The notes under the pieces: model-generated
Seen by the model: the letters and a program-made list of their open reading frames with translations, nothing else
Databases searched by the model: none
What the model was told of the DNA's origin: nothing
Position numbers and translations under genes: made by a program
In this document: positions 48,511 through 56,056 of the stretch, piece by piece
How the letters are laid out: the number at the start of each line of letters is the position of its first letter
How positions within the stretch are numbered: position 1 is the first letter of the stretch
Source: AP-15 sp963747735
GTDB lineage: Bacteria; Pseudomonadota; Alphaproteobacteria; ATCC43930; CGMCC-115725
Length of the DNA: 64,000 nt
NCBI GenBank assembly: GCA_963747735.1
Contig: CAVVGE010000008.1
Span: forward strand, 259,700 to 323,699
Reading direction: 5' to 3'

Positions 48511-48576
48511 GTCGCTTGGCCAAACTCGGCTAAGTGCGGATCGAAACATTGCTATGTGCGGGATGTGGTAAGCGCG
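48511..48576 (+). ncRNA. CreA/CreR-like degenerate CRISPR repeat plus pseudo-spacer
   Basis: 48511-48547 starts GTCG and ends GCGGATCGAAAC, the same first bases and last 12 bases (crRNA 5' handle) as the array repeat. Between them CTTGGCC and GGCTAAG form a 7-bp stem (one G-U) where the array repeat has a different stem. The next bases, from 48548 ATTGCTATGTGCGG, match the TTC-flanked sites at 48309 and 48366 at positions 1-5, 7-11 and 13-14, missing only 6 and 12, the positions that Cascade flips out. A GC-rich hairpin (48577-48604) follows. This is the layout of a Cas-guiding antitoxin or regulator RNA; the function is inferred. Confidence 0.5.
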
Positions 48577-48604
48577 GCCCCCCCGACCGAGTTGGCCGGG
48601 GGGC
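48577..48604 (+). terminator. GC-rich hairpin after the pseudo-spacer
   Basis: GCCCCCC pairs with GGGGGGC around CGACCGAGTTGGCC, in which CC and GG can pair further. It could be a degenerate second repeat (the array repeat stem is also C-rich/G-rich) or a terminator lacking a T-run. Confidence 0.45.
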
Positions 48605-48692
48605 TCCTTCGCCGCACAGCCCTCATTAAACCGATCTTTAGTAAATTCGTCTTTTATGTTCTAGCTATGGTTGAGGTTGCTGGGAGTGTGTG

Positions 48693-49370
48693 ATGGCCTA
48701 CGGCGTGCGGCTGCACGTATGGGGGGAGCGCGCCTGTTTTACGCGGCCGGAAATGAAGGTCGAGCGCGTCTCCTATGACGTGATGACCCCCTCGGCGGCG
48801 CGCGGCATCCTCGAGGCGGTGCATTGGAAGCCGGCGATCCGCTGGGTGGTGGACCGTATCCACGTGTTGAAGCCGATCCGCTTCCAGTCATTCCGCCGCA
48901 ACGAGGTCGGGGCCAAGATCAGCAGCGTCACCGCCGAACGCGCGATGCGGGCGGGATCAACCGCCGGGCTGGGCCTGGTGATCGAGGACAGCCGCCAGCA
49001 GCGCGCCGCGACGCTTCTCGTCAACGTCGCCTACGTCATCGCGGCGCATTTCGAGTTGACCGGGGCAGCGAAGGAAGACGACACCACGGCCAAGCATCTG
49101 AGCATGTTCAACCGCCGCGCTGCGAGCGGCCAGTGCTTTCACCGGCCGTGCCTCGGCAGCCGCGAGTTCGCGGCCGATTTCGCGCTGATCGCCGAGGGTG
49201 AGCCGCTGCCGGAATGCGCTCTGCCGTCCGATCAGCGCGACCGCGACCTCGGCTGGATGCTGCACGACATCGACTTCGAGAACGGCAATACCTCGCGCTT
49301 CTTCCGGGCACGGCTCGTCGACGGGGTGCTCGACATTCAGGGCTGCCTTGCTGAAGGCACCGCCACATGA
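48693..49370 (+). CDS. cas5c: Cas5c (Cas5d), pre-crRNA processing nuclease of type I-C
   Basis: 225 residues. MAYGVRLHVWGERACFTRPE and MKVERVSYDVMTPSAARGIL are nearly invariant in Cas5c. In type I-C this subunit replaces Cas6 and cuts the repeat to leave an 11-nt 5' handle; the catalytic Lys-His pair is visible at about residues 134-135 (TTAKHLSMFNRR). An upstream in-frame GTG at 48690 gives one extra residue. The stop overlaps the cas8c start (ATGA). Confidence 0.95.
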   Translation: MAYGVRLHVWGERACFTRPEMKVERVSYDVMTPSAARGILEAVHWKPAIRWVVDRIHVLKPIRFQSFRRNEVGAKISSVTAERAMRAGSTAGLGLVIEDSRQQRAATLLVNVAYVIAAHFELTGAAKEDDTTAKHLSMFNRRAASGQCFHRPCLGSREFAADFALIAEGEPLPECALPSDQRDRDLGWMLHDIDFENGNTSRFFRARLVDGVLDIQGCLAEGTAT

Positions 49371-51139
49371 CCGTCCTCCAGGCGCTCGACCGCTACTACC
49401 ACCGTATGGCGGCGCGGAACGAAGCGGAAGCGCCGGGCTACTCGCGCGAGAAGATCGGCTTTGCCATCGTGCTGTCCGCAACGGGTGAGCCGATCCAAAA
49501 CCTCGATCTGCGCGAGGCCTCCGGCAAACGCATGGTTCCGCGCCTGCTCGAAGTGCCGGCTGCGGTAAAGCGCACCGCCGGTATTTTGCCAAACCTGTTC
49601 TGGGACAAAACTTCTTATGTGCTGGGTCGAACCGCGGGCGAAGGCAAGCGGACCGCGGAGGAGCACGCCGCGTTCAAGGCGGCAAACCTCGCGATGCTTG
49701 ACGGCGCGAATGACGAAGGGCTCGTTGCGTTGCGCCACTTCTTGGAGGCGTGGTCGCCGGCGCGGTTCGACATGCCGCCTTTCGTGCCGGAGATGCTCGA
49801 CACCAACATCGTGTTCCGCCTCGATGGCGAGCTTGGCTATATCCATGGACGCGAAGCAGCTAGGCGCCTGATCGAGACCCGCGTTGGCGGCGACGGCCCA
49901 ATCGGCTTCTGCCTGGTCACAGGACTCGAAGCGCCGCTGCGCCGGCTTCACCCGTCGGTCAAGGGAGTCGAAGGGGCGCAGTCGTCGGGTGCGTCCCTGG
50001 TGTCGTTCAACCTCGACGCCTTTAGCTCCTACGGCAAGGAGCAGGGGGCCAACGCACCCACCTCGGAGGCAGCGGCGTTCCGCTATGGCGCGGCGCTCAA
50101 CCGGATGCTCGATCGCGGCAGCCGCAACCGCGTTGCCCGGCCGATCGGCGATGCGAGCGTGGTCTTCTGGGCCGACACCTCCGCCATGGTCGACGAGACC
50201 GCCGCCCAGGCCGCGGAGGACGCGTTTGCCAGCTGGTTCGATCAACCCACCCAACAGAGTCCAGGGGCGGACGATGCGTCCGAAGCCGCCAAGCTGCGCG
50301 ATGCGTTGGACATGCTAGCCCAGGGTCGTCCGGTCCGGGATCTTGGCCTCGGGCTGGTGGAGGGAACGCGGTTCCACGTGCTGGGTCTCGCTCCCAACGC
50401 CGCGCGGCTTTCGGTACGCTATTGGCTTGACGACGATTTCGGGGCGTTCGCTAAGCGCCTTGGTGAACACTATCGCGACCTCGCGATCAAGCCCGCGCCG
50501 TGGGGCGCAAAGCCGCCGTCGATCCAGCGGTTGCTGGTCAAGACCACAGCACTCCAGGAAAAATTCGACAATATCCCGCCGCTGCTGGCCGGCGAGGTGG
50601 CCCGTGCCGTGCTGAGCGGGACCGGCTACCCGCGCACCTTGCTGACCGCGGCCATCATCCGCCTGCGCGCCGGCGACGACCCAGGGAGCGGCTGGCACGC
50701 GGCTGCGATCAAGGCTTGCATCAATCGTTCGGAAGAGGAGAACGTGCCAATGGCGCTTGAACCGGATAACCCCAGCGCTGCTTATCAGCTGGGCCGACTC
50801 TTCGCGGTCCTTGAATCCGCCCAATATGCTGCGCTCGGCCGGGTGAACGCTCCGATAAGCACTCGGTATTACGGATCGGCTTCGGCGACGCCGGCGCGTG
50901 TGTTCGGTCCGCTGTTGCGCGGGCTTCGCCACCACGTCGCGGACGCGATGAAGCAAGGTCGCGGCGGCTGGATCGACGGGAAGGTCGGCGAGATCGTGGC
51001 GACGCTGCCGCCCGAGCTTCCGCGCACGCTTCGACTGGAAGATCAGGGTCGCTTCGCCATCGGCTACTACCACGAACGCGCTTTCCGACGGCCCAGGGCG
51101 GATGAAATCGATCCGGGTGAAGAGGAAACCAGCAGATGA
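49367..51139 (+). CDS. cas8c: Cas8c (Csd1), large Cascade subunit
   Basis: 590 residues starting MTVLQALDRYYHRMAARNEA, with PNLFWDKTSYVLGRTAGEG, GFCLVTGLEAPLRRLHPSVK and VFWADTSAMVDETAAQAAED, all characteristic of Csd1. It recognises the PAM and carries an internally translated small subunit (Cas11c) in studied I-C systems; a Met in the C-terminal part near NVPMALEPDNPSAAYQLGRL is a candidate start but I cannot confirm it. It overlaps both neighbours by 4 nt. Confidence 0.95.
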   Translation: MTVLQALDRYYHRMAARNEAEAPGYSREKIGFAIVLSATGEPIQNLDLREASGKRMVPRLLEVPAAVKRTAGILPNLFWDKTSYVLGRTAGEGKRTAEEHAAFKAANLAMLDGANDEGLVALRHFLEAWSPARFDMPPFVPEMLDTNIVFRLDGELGYIHGREAARRLIETRVGGDGPIGFCLVTGLEAPLRRLHPSVKGVEGAQSSGASLVSFNLDAFSSYGKEQGANAPTSEAAAFRYGAALNRMLDRGSRNRVARPIGDASVVFWADTSAMVDETAAQAAEDAFASWFDQPTQQSPGADDASEAAKLRDALDMLAQGRPVRDLGLGLVEGTRFHVLGLAPNAARLSVRYWLDDDFGAFAKRLGEHYRDLAIKPAPWGAKPPSIQRLLVKTTALQEKFDNIPPLLAGEVARAVLSGTGYPRTLLTAAIIRLRAGDDPGSGWHAAAIKACINRSEEENVPMALEPDNPSAAYQLGRLFAVLESAQYAALGRVNAPISTRYYGSASATPARVFGPLLRGLRHHVADAMKQGRGGWIDGKVGEIVATLPPELPRTLRLEDQGRFAIGYYHERAFRRPRADEIDPGEEETSR

Positions 51140-52107
51140 CAGGCCTGAACGCGGTGGCACGACGCCACGAGTTCGTTCTTTATTTCGACGTCGCCAACGG
51201 CAATCCGAACGGCGACCCGGACGCCGGCAATATGCCACGCATGGACCCGGAAACCGGGCACGGTCTCGTCAGCGACGTTTGCCTGAAGCGCAAGATCCGC
51301 AACTTTGTCGAGATGACCAAGGAGAAGGAGACCCGGTACGGCATCTACGTCACCGAGGGTTCGATCCTCAACGAGAAGCACCGTGAAGCGTATCTGCGCG
51401 AGCGGCCGGATGATTTAGACGTCAAAACCGCCAGGCGACTAACACCAAAATCGGATCAGGAGGCGCTGCGGATCAGGCAGTTCATGTGCGACAATTTCTT
51501 CGATATCCGCACGTTCGGCGGCGTGCTCTCGACCGGCATCAACGCCGGCCAGGTTCGCGGTCCGGTGCAACTCGCATTCGGGCGCTCGGTGGAGCCGATC
51601 CTGCCGCTAGAGGTGTCGATCACCCGGATGGCGGCGACCAACGAGCGAGAGAAGAAGGAACGCGCCGAGGGCGGTGACGACGAGAAGCGTGGTGATAACC
51701 GCACCATGGGACGCAAGCATATCGTGCCCTATGGCCTCTATCGCGCGCATGGCTTCGTCTCCGCGCCATTGGCCTCGCACCCGGTCAAGGGCACCGGCTT
51801 TTCCGACGATGATCTCGAGCTCTTGTTCGAGGCGCTGACCAACATGTTCGACCATGACCGATCCGCCGCTCGGGGCGAGATGGCGACCCGCAAGCTCGTG
51901 GTCTTCCGGCACAACTCGGCGCTTGGCAATGCGCCGGCGCACAAGCTGTTCGAGCGGGTGAAGACCTGGCGCGTTTACAAGGAAGCGCAGCACGAGATTG
52001 GCGACGAGAGGACCGATAATTGGCCGTCCGCCCGCGCCTTCTCGGATTACGCCATCACCGTGGACAGCGCTGCGGTTCCTGAAGGGGTCGAAGTGACCGA
52101 ACGGTGA
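51136..52107 (+). CDS. cas7c: Cas7c (Csd2), crRNA-binding backbone subunit
   Basis: 323 residues, starting MTGLNAVARRHEFVLYFDVA. NGNPNGDPDAGNMPRMDPET, FFDIRTFGGVLSTGINAGQV, RGPVQLAFGRSVEPILPLEV and TMGRKHIVPYGLYRAHGFVS are Csd2 signatures. Several copies coat the crRNA. It overlaps cas8c (ATGA) and ends 7 bp before cas4. Confidence 0.96.
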   Translation: MTGLNAVARRHEFVLYFDVANGNPNGDPDAGNMPRMDPETGHGLVSDVCLKRKIRNFVEMTKEKETRYGIYVTEGSILNEKHREAYLRERPDDLDVKTARRLTPKSDQEALRIRQFMCDNFFDIRTFGGVLSTGINAGQVRGPVQLAFGRSVEPILPLEVSITRMAATNEREKKERAEGGDDEKRGDNRTMGRKHIVPYGLYRAHGFVSAPLASHPVKGTGFSDDDLELLFEALTNMFDHDRSAARGEMATRKLVVFRHNSALGNAPAHKLFERVKTWRVYKEAQHEIGDERTDNWPSARAFSDYAITVDSAAVPEGVEVTER

Positions 52108-52114
52108 GACCGCT

Positions 52115-52756
52115 ATGTCCGCGCCCTTTGCGAGCCCGGAGGTCGAGGATGCGCTGATCCCACTGTCGGCGCTGCAGCATCAGCTGTTCTGCCCGCGGCA
52201 ATGCGCCTTGATCCATGTCGAAGGCTTGTGGGCGGAGGACGGCGCCACCGCCGAGGGCCGCATCCTGCATGAGCGGGTCGACGCGGGCCGGCCAGAGCGC
52301 CGGCCGGGGGTGCGGATCGTGCGCGGGCTGGCGCTGCGCTCGCTGGCGCTCGGCGTCTCGGGTATCGCCGACGTCGTCGAATTCACCGGCCGTCCGCCGC
52401 GCCCCTTTCCGGTCGAGTACAAACGCGGCAAACCCAAGGCACATCGCGCCGACGAGGTTCAGCTCTGCGCCCAGGCGATCTGCCTGGAGGAGATGTTCGG
52501 CGGCGAGGTGCCTGAAGGCGCCCTGTTTTACGGCCAGACCCGCCGACGCCACACGGTCCCCTTCGATGCCGGCTTGCGTGCGCTGACCGCCACAACCGCC
52601 GCCGCAGCGCGGGCGAACATCGCCGCCTGCCGCACCCCGCCGCCGGTGCGTTCGCCAGCCTGCCGCCGCTGCTCGCTCGAAACCCTGTGCCAGCCGGCGC
52701 GACTGGAAAAGCCGCCGCATATCGCCCGCTGGCTCGCGGCGCAGATCGCCGACTGA
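52115..52756 (+). CDS. cas4: Cas4 exonuclease
   Basis: 213 residues. RecB-like core: ALQHQLFCPRQCALIHVEGL (first Cys residues), LALGVSGIADVVEFTG (Asp), PFPVEYKRGKPKAHRADEVQ (E-x-K), CAQAICLEEMF, and a terminal Cys cluster SPACRRCSLETLCQPARL for the Fe-S cluster. It trims prespacers and sets PAM-dependent orientation with Cas1-Cas2. Confidence 0.95.
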   Translation: MSAPFASPEVEDALIPLSALQHQLFCPRQCALIHVEGLWAEDGATAEGRILHERVDAGRPERRPGVRIVRGLALRSLALGVSGIADVVEFTGRPPRPFPVEYKRGKPKAHRADEVQLCAQAICLEEMFGGEVPEGALFYGQTRRRHTVPFDAGLRALTATTAAAARANIAACRTPPPVRSPACRRCSLETLCQPARLEKPPHIARWLAAQIAD

Positions 52757-52768
52757 AGAGCGCGTTCG

Positions 52769-53809
52769 GTGCGCCGTATGCTGAACACGTTTTATGTCAC
52801 GAGCGAGGGTGCGTGGTTGCGCAAGGACGGCGCCAATCTGGTAGTCGAGGTCGATGGCGCCGAACGCGGCCGCGCCCCGCTGCATCTGCTCGACGGCATC
52901 GTCAGCTTTGGCCGAGCCGGTGCATCGCCGGCGCTGCTGGCCGCCTGCGCCGAAGCGGGCGTGACGGTATCGCACCTCGAACCCAATGGCCGCTTCCTCG
53001 CACGGGTCGAGGGTGCGCGCACCGGCAACGTGCTGCTGCGCCGGACGCAGTTTCGCATCGCCGACGATGCCGCGCGCAAGGCCGTCATCGTGCGGGGCAT
53101 CGTCGCCGCCAAAGCGGCCAACCAGCGCACCGTCGTGCGCCGCGCGCTGCGCGACCACGGGGAGACGATGCCGGCCGCAGCTCGCGACGCGCTGACGCTG
53201 GCCGAGCGCCGGCTGACCGATGCCGCCCGCCGCACCATCATCACGACCGACGTGGACGGCCTGCGCGGCATAGAAGGGGAGTCGGCCCTGGTTTATTTCA
53301 GCGTCTTCGATCATCTCGTGCGCGTCGACGGCCCGGAGTTTCGCTTTCGCGGACGCTCGCGTCGGCCCCCGCTGGACCGGTTGAACGCCCTGCTGTCTTT
53401 TCTCTATGCGATGCTCGGGCATGACTGTCGCTCGGCTCTCGAGGCGCACGGGCTCGACCCGCAGGTCGGCTTTCTCCACGCCGACCGGCCGGGCCGCGCC
53501 GGTCTCGCCCTCGATTTGATGGAGGAGCTGCGCCCGGTGCTCGCAGACCGTCTGGCGCTCAGCCTGATCAACCGCCGCCAGCTCGCGGCGGGCGACTTTA
53601 TCGTCGAGGAGGCCGGCGGCGTGCGCCTGACCGACGACGCACGCAAGCGCGTGCTGGTCGGCTGGCAGGAGCGCAAACGCGACGAGCTTCGCCATCCGTT
53701 TCTCGGCGAAACCGTGACACTCGGCCTTGTCGCGCATATCCAGGCTCAATTGCTCGCCCGGCATTTGCGCGGCGACCTCGACGGCTATCCCGCCTTCGTA
53801 TGGAGGTGA
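52769..53809 (+). CDS. cas1: Cas1 integrase (type I-C)
   Basis: 346 residues from GTG 52769 (MRRMLNTFYVTSEGAWLRKD); an ATG at 52778 is an alternative start. Conserved parts: NALLSFLYAMLGHDCRSALE (with catalytic Glu/His context), GLDPQVGFLHADRPGRAGLA (His) and LALDLMEELRPVLADRLAL (Asp). Spacer acquisition. It follows cas4 by 12 bp. Confidence 0.95.
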   Translation: MRRMLNTFYVTSEGAWLRKDGANLVVEVDGAERGRAPLHLLDGIVSFGRAGASPALLAACAEAGVTVSHLEPNGRFLARVEGARTGNVLLRRTQFRIADDAARKAVIVRGIVAAKAANQRTVVRRALRDHGETMPAAARDALTLAERRLTDAARRTIITTDVDGLRGIEGESALVYFSVFDHLVRVDGPEFRFRGRSRRPPLDRLNALLSFLYAMLGHDCRSALEAHGLDPQVGFLHADRPGRAGLALDLMEELRPVLADRLALSLINRRQLAAGDFIVEEAGGVRLTDDARKRVLVGWQERKRDELRHPFLGETVTLGLVAHIQAQLLARHLRGDLDGYPAFVWR

Positions 53810-53818
53810 GCCGTCGGC

Positions 53819-54109
53819 ATGTTGATGCTCGTCGCCTACGATGTCAGCACGGAAACGCCGGCCGGCCGCCGACGGCTGCGGCGCGTCGCGCGGGCCTGCC
53901 TCGATTTCGGCCAGCGCGTCCAGAAATCGGTTTTCGAATGCGAGGTCGAGCCAGCGCAATGGGTGGCGCTGCGCACCCGTTTGATCGGTGAGATCGACCC
54001 AGCGGCTGACAGTCTGCGCTTCTACCGGATCGGGGCGGAAGGCCGGCGGCGGGTCGAGCATGTCGGGGCCAAGCCGGCCCTCGATCTCGGTGGGCCGCTA
54101 ATCTTTTAA
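53819..54109 (+). CDS. cas2: Cas2
   Basis: 96 residues: MLMLVAYDVSTETPAGRRRL with the Asp at the end of beta-1, ARACLDFGQRVQKSVFECEV and LRFYRIGAEGRRRVEHVG. A ferredoxin-fold dimer bridging two Cas1 dimers. It is the last gene of the cas5-cas2 run, 9 bp after cas1 and 193 bp before the first repeat. Confidence 0.95.
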   Translation: MLMLVAYDVSTETPAGRRRLRRVARACLDFGQRVQKSVFECEVEPAQWVALRTRLIGEIDPAADSLRFYRIGAEGRRRVEHVGAKPALDLGGPLIF

Positions 54110-54302
54110 AGCATCCACGAGGGCGCGCGAACCACAAGCTCTCAGCGCTCTCCAAGCAGGATCGCGCGAACCACAGTTTCAACGTTATCAGCTATATAGC
54201 TCCGAAGCCCTCGGCTCATTGCGCCGCGCGCAGACGAACACCGGCCGGCTCGCACATCAGCCATGATTTGCCGTTGTCGGCCCTCGTGTTACAACCCGGG
54301 CG
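54110..54302 (+). promoter_or_regulatory. CRISPR leader
   Basis: 193-bp non-coding gap between cas2 and the first repeat. It contains two copies of a CGCGCGAACCACA-like motif (near 54126 and 54162), the second followed by GTTTC, then an AT-rich stretch (TTATCAGCTATATAGC) suited to a promoter. Leader position is consistent with repeat orientation and cas gene order. Confidence 0.7.
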
Positions 54303-55599
54303 GTCGCCCCCCTCACGGGGGCGCGGATCGAAACAAATCGAAAGCGCCGGCGGCATCGGTGACGCTCACGGTCGCCCCCCTCACGGGGGCGCGGATCGAA
54401 ACCGCGGCGGCGCCAGCTGCACGCTCGTCAAGGGCACGTCGCCCCCCTCACGGGGGCGCGGATCGAAACGGCTAGGATCGGGCCGACGCGCGACCGCTCG
54501 CCGGGTCGCCCCCCTCACGGGGGCGCGGATCGAAACATCCATTCCGTCGCCGAGATGACGACGTGCGCGTGGTCGCCCCCCTCACGGGGGCGCGGATCGA
54601 AACCTGTTGAACCCGCCGTCTGGCTCCCACACCGTCTCGTCGCCCCCCTCACGGGGGCGCGGATCGAAACATGGCGACGCCATCGCTGGTGCCGTCCGTC
54701 CTCGGTCGCCCCCCTCACGGGGGCGCGGATCGAAACGATCCAGCCACGTCGCGTGCGACAAGTCGGGCAGATGTCGCCCCCCTCACGGGGGCGCGGATCG
54801 AAACCTCCTCGTCCATGTGCTGGGCCGCAAGGATGTAAAGTCGCCCCCCTCACGGGGGCGCGGATCGAAACCGTGTCATAGATGCCGGACACTGTTGGCA
54901 AGCTGAGGTCGCCCCCCTCACGGGGGCGCGGATCGAAACTGCTAGCAACGATCGGGCTCGGCGACTGGTCGCGTCGCCCCCCTCACGGGGGCGCGGATCG
55001 AAACCCATACATGATGGCGGTGAGGGTCTTACCGATGGGTCGCCCCCCTCACGGGGGCGCGGATCGAAACAACCTGGCGACGGATTCCCAGTTCTGCCGC
55101 AGTCTGGTCGCCCCCCTCACGGGGGCGCGGATCGAAACGTGCGTCGTAGATGACCCGAGCCAACGCGCCGCGCGTCGCCCCCCTCACGGGGGCGCGGATC
55201 GAAACATCAGGTGCAGGGTCGCCGAGCGCTGCGACTTGGGTCGCCCCCCTCACGGGGGCGCGGATCGAAACAGCTAAGTGGCTGGTGTCGAGAGCGCCAA
55301 GCGGCGTCGCCCCCCTCACGGGGGCGCGGATCGAAACTCCAGAAAGTAATGGCTCCCGCTCCCACTTGCGGTCGCCCCCCTCACGGGGGCGCGGATCGAA
55401 ACATGCTCGGTCGGCTGCTTTCTCGCGAAGGGCCGAGTCGCCCCCCTCACGGGGGCGCGGATCGAAACATCTGCACTCATGGCTAACTCCGAGGCTCTGC
55501 CGGTCGCCCCCCTCACGGGGGCGCGGATCGAAACCCCTCATTGTCGAGGCAGGCGCAGTGGAGCGCCGTCGCCCCCCTCACGGGGGCGCGGATCGAAAC
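54303..55599 (+). CRISPR. CRISPR array, 20 repeats and 19 spacers (type I-C)
   Basis: The 32-nt repeat starts GTCGCCCCCC, has TCAC loop bases and GGGGGC, and ends GCGGATCGAAAC. It occurs 20 times from 54303-54334 to 55568-55599, without any visible substitution, including the last copy. The 19 spacers are 33-36 nt, mostly 34-35. The repeat folds into a 5-6 bp GC hairpin, with an 11-nt handle left after Cas5c cleavage. By eye no spacer matches another part of this window. The absence of a degenerate terminal repeat suggests a recent or truncated distal end. Confidence 0.98.
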
Positions 55600-56056
55600 T
55601 CTAGCAATATAGGACGTAGGTAGTTCCGTCCGGGCCGGGAGAATAGGAGAGGCTGTCGCTATGCCGGGGTTCACGACAGAGAACCCGGACACAATCTCCC
55701 CCAGCATGAAGGCATGAAGCCCCGCGGCCTGCGCAGGACCAATGACTTGGCACGAACTCGGCGGCGAGGGTTTAATTGGGACGGGTCACTCCCGGCAGAC
55801 CGCCTTCGCAAGGATCCCAGGGTTGGCCGAATTCGACCCTTTGCCGACCATCGTTTCCCTCAATTGGACGGGCCCATGCCCCGAAAGCTGTCCTTGATTT
55901 GCTACGATCGAGCAGCCTTCCTTAAGAGGCAGCAGTGGTTCGGATCGCAAAGAATGAAAGCATGCGGGTCAATCGCTAAAGTCTGATCCTAAGCGATTGC
56001 GGCTGCTGCTATTTGATTGGAGCTGCCGGGGAGCGAATCCCCAAGGGGCACCGTGA
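55600..56056. other. Gap after the CRISPR array, no gene recognised
   Basis: 457 bp. A 90-codon frame at 55714-55986 has no conserved pattern. The bases just after the last repeat include ATAGGACGT, similar to the centre of the dif-like site at 58186-58209. Confidence 0.4.

Noticed and set aside
54263..55623. Several frames encoding repeated PPSRGRGSK / RPPHGGADRN peptides
   Set aside because: These are translations of the CRISPR repeat and spacers, not proteins.
55714..55986. 90-codon frame after the CRISPR array
   Set aside because: Composition and lack of a ribosome site or conserved segment suggest a random open frame.
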